Below, one piece after another: positions 5,670 to 8,897 of a stretch of 8,897 nucleotides of DNA. The notes below the pieces were generated by a model. It was not told the DNA's origin, searched no databases, and was given only the letters and a program-made list of their open reading frames with translations. The stretch lies in the NCBI GenBank assembly GCA_008933525.1, contig WBUV01000099.1, positions 1 through 8,897 of the forward strand, read 5' to 3'. The first letter of the stretch is position 1; every line of letters begins with the position of its first letter. The DNA is from Bacteroidales bacterium (GTDB lineage Bacteria > Bacteroidota > Bacteroidia > Bacteroidales > Tenuifilaceae). The position numbers were made by a program, and so were the translations under genes.

Positions 5670-7790
5670 ATGGAAAAACCGTTATGCCCTGCTGGGCCTA
5701 AAAGCATTCACAAGAATTTAACCGCATTAACTTCAACTTATCAGTTAAAGGCTGTTTTGGCTGTTTTGGCCATAGTTTTATTCTTTGTTTTATACTTTGG
5801 ACTTGTTTTGGCATTTGCCTATTTGGTTAAACTTGCCATTACTTATCCAATTGGGGATATTAATAAGATAACTATCCTTGTTAAACTTGGAGCAATTGCT
5901 GGTTCTGCTATGCTATTTGTATTTACCCTAAAGTTTATTTTTAAACTTAAAAGTTATAAACCCGAAAATAGGATAAAACTTAATAAGAAGGAACATCCCG
6001 AATTATTTCAATTTGTTAATCAAATATGTAAGGAAACACACGCGCCTCGCCCAAAATCTATTTATATCGATCCAGATGTCAATGCTTACGTTTGTTATAC
6101 CAATGTTTGGTTGAGTTTATTTTTCCCAACTCGTAAGGAGCTGACAATTGGTTTAGGATTGGTGAGTTCACTTAATTTATCGGAGTTTAAGGCTGTAGTA
6201 GCCCATGAGTTTGGCCACTTTGCACAGCGCAGCATGAAAATAGGTAGCTATATTGTATCGGCCAACACTATTATTCACGATATGATTTTTGTTCGCGATA
6301 AATGGGATCGGCTTTTGGAGCAATGGCGTGGATCAGATTTAAGATTATCGGCTGCGGCTTGGGTTATTACTCCTGTTATTTGGATTATTCGCCAACTTTT
6401 GAATCTATTTTACCAGTTCCTTAATATTATGCATTCCTCACTATCGCGCGAGATGGAGTTTAATGCCGATAAGGTTGCGGTTAGCGTAACTGGAAGCGAT
6501 GCAATTGTATCTTCGTTGTGGAAGTTGGATAGCGGCTCTACAATTTGGAATAGTACATACGGAAATGCATACCATTCGTCTCAGAAAAATCTTTACATTA
6601 AAAATTTATACTACCATGTTGGCTTAGAGTGCGAACGGGGTGTTGAGAGCCAGAACGAACTGCTAAATAATCTCCCCGATGATAGTCGAGGAGGTAAAAA
6701 ATACTTTAGTGTTTCGGAGAATTCTAAGGTGAGCATGTACGCTAGTCATCCCCGTAACGATCAGCGTGAGGATAATGCTAAAACTCCCTATATAGAGTGC
6801 GAAATGGATAATCGCTCACCATGGTTGCTTTTTAATTCGGCCAACGAGATACAGGAAAAGATGACTGCGCTTGTGTATGAAAAATATATGCAAAAGAAGC
6901 CCGATAATTTTATCTCAGCCGATGAGTTTGAGTCATTTATTAAAGCAGAAACACAGGGTAAGAACTTACTATCGGAGTACTACAACACCTTCGAGGCTCG
7001 TTATTTGGAAATTCCAACTGAGGAAGATCTGAAAAATGCGGAGCCTTTGTCCTTACCGGTTGAAGAGGCTACCAAACAACTTAAAGCGGAACTTTATGAG
7101 ATGATGAAACCTGTTCAAAGTATTACAACCCTGATGACAAAGGCACAGGAAATTGCAGCAGGTACAACAAAGGATAAATCCTTTAATTATTTGGGAGTTG
7201 ATTATAATAAAAAGAATCTTAACGAGGGTTATGGAAAACTCGTACAGGATAGGAATATTCTTTTAAATGAGGGTTTTGTTCAGTGGGATGTAAAGTTCTG
7301 TAAATTGCATTATGCATTAGCACGCGATCTAAATCAGGAAATGGAATTGTTAAGTTTATATAATCAGCATAGAGCAATTACGACTCTTTACAAGAATTTT
7401 GTTATAACGCAAAGTAAAATTTATAATGGTTTGCAGCAGTTAAGGGAAAGGGACGATGTAACTCAGCTTAAGGTTTTAAGTTTTGGAGATACTGTACTCG
7501 ATGGTTTAAAAGCATTGAACAAGGAGTTGGAAAAGTTGAATGATTTAAACTTTGTGCCACTTCCAAATATCGATTCAATTCAGGAGTTGAAGGAAGCAAT
7601 TATTGAGGGCGGTGCTTTTAAATTTGAGTCGGGACCTCTATTCGAAAATCATCGATTCGAAAAATTAATGGATGCTCTTGAAAAGGGAATTGCTCATTGC
7701 CAGCGTGTCGATCAAAAGAGTGTTTCAGTAATTTTGGGGTTTAATAAAAATTTATACACCAAAGCAATAGCCTCTAAAGTTTTAGTTTAA
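5670..7790 (+). CDS. Membrane-bound M48 family zinc metallopeptidase with long C-terminal extension
   Basis: A 706-residue peptidase. Two membrane helices (about 28-57 and 66-92) precede the catalytic domain. The zinc motif is His179-Glu-Phe-Gly-His183 in 'VVAHEFGHFAQRSMK'. The third ligand is probably Glu263 in Glu-Phe-Asn-Ala-Asp267, the M48 E-x-x-x-D motif. Another hydrophobic stretch (228-252) lies between the motifs, as in HtpX/Ste24-like enzymes. Known role of the family: intramembrane or juxtamembrane proteolysis in membrane protein quality control. The protein is far longer than HtpX (about 290 residues). From about residue 290 to 706 it carries a mainly helical, charged extension with no motif I recognise, which may select substrates. 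It is first in a plus-strand run, with a 63-base gap to the next gene, which has its own promoter candidate. The ATG at 5670 lacks a Shine-Dalgarno and follows an A-rich stretch typical of the phylum. Confidence 0.9.
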   Translation: MEKPLCPAGPKSIHKNLTALTSTYQLKAVLAVLAIVLFFVLYFGLVLAFAYLVKLAITYPIGDINKITILVKLGAIAGSAMLFVFTLKFIFKLKSYKPENRIKLNKKEHPELFQFVNQICKETHAPRPKSIYIDPDVNAYVCYTNVWLSLFFPTRKELTIGLGLVSSLNLSEFKAVVAHEFGHFAQRSMKIGSYIVSANTIIHDMIFVRDKWDRLLEQWRGSDLRLSAAAWVITPVIWIIRQLLNLFYQFLNIMHSSLSREMEFNADKVAVSVTGSDAIVSSLWKLDSGSTIWNSTYGNAYHSSQKNLYIKNLYYHVGLECERGVESQNELLNNLPDDSRGGKKYFSVSENSKVSMYASHPRNDQREDNAKTPYIECEMDNRSPWLLFNSANEIQEKMTALVYEKYMQKKPDNFISADEFESFIKAETQGKNLLSEYYNTFEARYLEIPTEEDLKNAEPLSLPVEEATKQLKAELYEMMKPVQSITTLMTKAQEIAAGTTKDKSFNYLGVDYNKKNLNEGYGKLVQDRNILLNEGFVQWDVKFCKLHYALARDLNQEMELLSLYNQHRAITTLYKNFVITQSKIYNGLQQLRERDDVTQLKVLSFGDTVLDGLKALNKELEKLNDLNFVPLPNIDSIQELKEAIIEGGAFKFESGPLFENHRFEKLMDALEKGIAHCQRVDQKSVSVILGFNKNLYTKAIASKVLV

Positions 7791-7798
7791 TATAGATT

Positions 7799-7806
7799 TA
7801 TGTTTG
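7799..7806 (+). promoter_or_regulatory. Candidate -7 element for the C_GCAxxG gene
   Basis: TATGTTTG is an exact match to the Bacteroidota TAnnTTTG element, 9 bases after the M48 stop. It predicts a leader of about 40 bases to the ATG at 7854. A second near-match, AATATTTG, lies at 7809-7816. A clear -33 TTG at the right distance is not visible, so confidence is moderate. Confidence 0.45.
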
Positions 7807-7853
7807 GAAATATTTGAATCGGATGCATTTTTTCGACATCTAAATTTATTAAA

Positions 7854-8690
7854 ATGAGTTGGATTAAATCAAATAAAGTCAAGTTGAAAGCCAAAAGGGC
7901 TTTCCTTAAAAAAGGAACCTGTTCTCGAACTTTCTTTTATATTCTAAACCGAGAGTTTGGCCACCCAAAGGACAACGAGGAACAAGCAGCCGATTATTTG
8001 GCAGGAGGAATTCTCCAAAGTGGTTATCAGTGTGGAATGCTTTGGGGGGCATCATTGGCTGTGGGTGCTGAGTCGTATCGTAGATTTAACAATCAGTCTG
8101 TTGCAACAGGGATGGCAATTAAAGCCACTCAGAATGTTTTAGATTCGTTTATTCAAGCTGCCAATAGTCCAGACTGTGGCGAGATTACCAATACTGACTG
8201 GAAAAGAAAGTATAGCATTCTTAAATTTTTGGTTACAGGCAAAATGGTAACCTGTTTTAAATTAGCTGGGAAATGGGCGCCAGATGCAGTTCAGGCGGCA
8301 AATGATGGCTTATCTCAAAGTGTGGCTGACTTGCCCGCTACATCGTTAAGTTGTGCCTCTGAGGTTGTAAAACGAATGGGAGGTACCGACGAGGAAATGG
8401 TTATTGTAGCGGGTCTGGCAGGCGGAATAGGCCTGAGCGGTAATGCCTGTGGTGCTCTTGGTGCTGCTATTTGGATGAATTCACTGCAAAGAGTAAAGAA
8501 TGGAACATTCAAAAGTTCTTTAACCGATTCAGAATCCGAGAAAATACTTAATGCATTCCTTGAGGTCTCCAATTATGAAATGGAATGTAGCAAGATTTGC
8601 GGCAAACAATTTGAATCCGTTGAGGAGCATTCCGAGTATATTATGAGCGGAGGCTGCCAAAAATTAATTGAAACACTAGGGCGTAGGTAA
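7854..8690 (+). CDS. C_GCAxxG_C_C family putative redox protein, internally duplicated
   Basis: A 278-residue protein showing the C_GCAxxG_C_C signature twice. Unit 1: Cys23 (TCSRTF), Cys60 (QCGMLWGASLAVG), Cys108 (PDCGEI), Cys134 (TCFKLAGKW). Unit 2: Cys167 (SCASEVVKRMGG), Cys199 (ACGALGAAIW), Cys249 (ICGKQF), Cys268 (GCQKLIETLG). Cys245 is extra. Intervals are similar in both halves (37/32, 48/50 and 26/19 residues). Most family members are single units of about 120-150 residues, so this is a tandem duplication or fusion. Known of the family: predicted redox-active or metal-binding, not well characterised. No signal peptide or membrane anchor is present, although the N-terminus is basic (9 Lys/Arg in the first 20 residues), so it is probably cytoplasmic. 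It follows the M48 gene on the same strand but with its own promoter candidate. The ATG at 7854 is preceded by AT-rich sequence without a Shine-Dalgarno. Confidence 0.85.
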   Translation: MSWIKSNKVKLKAKRAFLKKGTCSRTFFYILNREFGHPKDNEEQAADYLAGGILQSGYQCGMLWGASLAVGAESYRRFNNQSVATGMAIKATQNVLDSFIQAANSPDCGEITNTDWKRKYSILKFLVTGKMVTCFKLAGKWAPDAVQAANDGLSQSVADLPATSLSCASEVVKRMGGTDEEMVIVAGLAGGIGLSGNACGALGAAIWMNSLQRVKNGTFKSSLTDSESEKILNAFLEVSNYEMECSKICGKQFESVEEHSEYIMSGGCQKLIETLGRR

Positions 8691-8716
8691 AAAAAAAGCG
8701 AGGATTTCCTCGCTTT
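8689..8716. terminator. Hairpin terminator between convergent genes
   Basis: AAAGCGAGG (8695-8703) and CCTCGCTTT (8708-8716) form a perfect 9-bp stem with a 4-base ATTT loop. On the minus strand it is followed by an uninterrupted T run (complement of nine A at 8689-8697), a strong terminator for the minus-strand gene ending at 8723. On the plus strand the trailing T-tract is short (TTT, then AAAATTTT), so it also serves the C_GCAxxG gene, probably less well. The A run overlaps that gene's stop codon. Confidence 0.85.
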
Positions 8717-8722
8717 AAAATT

Positions 8723-8897
8723 TTACAAATCGTTCCGTTTCATATCCTTCTTATAGTTTTTCAGAATCTTTCCAAACATTTTTTCTTTGCGTTTCTTCTC
8801 CGTTTGGCTGGTTTCGAAGAAGGTGCGTTCTCGCACCATTTTCAGGTAGTTTTCGTACGATGCTCGGTCGATTTCGCCATTTTCAACGGCCTCAATT
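8723..8897 (-). CDS. rsgA: C-terminal fragment resembling ribosome small subunit-dependent GTPase A (partial, cut by window edge)
   Basis: Only the last 57 codons and a TAA stop are in the window; the 5' part lies beyond base 8897. The visible peptide begins 'IEAVENGEIDRASYENYLKM' and continues with a basic, Lys-rich tail containing KKRKEKMFGKILKNYKK. The 'AVE-x-GEI-x-x-x-x-YENYLKM' pattern is that of the C-terminal end of RsgA, just after its zinc-binding Cys/His segment. Some RsgA proteins carry a basic K/R-rich tail of this kind. RsgA is a circularly permuted GTPase that matures the 30S subunit. The G-motifs and zinc ligands are outside the window, so the call rests on a short segment. It converges with the C_GCAxxG gene, and the shared hairpin terminator lies 6 bases past its stop. 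Confidence 0.7.
   Translation of the reverse strand, partial: IEAVENGEIDRASYENYLKMVRERTFFETSQTEKKRKEKMFGKILKNYKKDMKRNDL

Noticed and set aside
7957..8572. Short frames 7957-8142 (plus) and 8315-8572 (minus) within the C_GCAxxG gene
   Set aside because: They are shadows of the conserved cysteine-signature frame.
1..8897. Search for a defence island, CRISPR array, insertion sequence or prophage
   Set aside because: No spaced direct repeats, transposase-like or integrase-like frames, terminal inverted repeats or defence-family motifs were seen.

Overview
The window looks like a chromosomal segment from the Bacteroidota, probably Bacteroidales or Marinilabiliales. This rests on the AT-rich base use, start codons mostly without Shine-Dalgarno sequences, matches to the Bacteroidota TAnnTTTG promoter element, and gene content common in that phylum (LemA with DUF3137, DUF4332, a DTG aspartic protease with PDZ, a short Crp/Fnr regulator). 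No phage, transposon, CRISPR, tRNA or rRNA is visible. The species call is inference.

Positions 1-5560 are all on the minus strand. In transcription order from the right they are a Crp/Fnr-family regulator (4964-5560), a PF03773-type permease with a cysteine-rich cytoplasmic loop (3821-4891), a terminator, a DUF4332 helix-hairpin-helix protein (3003-3677), a secreted double-DTG protease-like protein with a PDZ domain (1623-2867), LemA (959-1516) and a DUF3137 membrane protein (27-956). LemA and DUF3137 are 2 bases apart and are clearly co-transcribed. The regulator and permease are adjacent, and between them, overlapping the regulator's stop codon, lies a perfect 16-bp palindrome containing an FNR-type half-site pair.

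The strand switches at the 109-bp AT-rich divergent region 5561-5669. On the plus strand are a large membrane-anchored M48 metallopeptidase (5670-7790) and an internally duplicated C_GCAxxG_C_C redox-type protein (7854-8690). A hairpin that can terminate in both directions separates the latter from the C-terminal end of a minus-strand gene that resembles rsgA, cut by the window edge.

Functional reading: two themes occur. One is envelope biology and proteostasis (M48 peptidase, PDZ aspartic protease, LemA, DUF3137). The other is a candidate metal or redox response unit (Crp/Fnr regulator, its likely operator, thiol-rich permease). The most testable novelty is the regulator-operator-permease unit. 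Next is the elaborate alternative-folding leader directly before the protease start codon. I see no obvious anti-phage, biosynthetic or mobile system.
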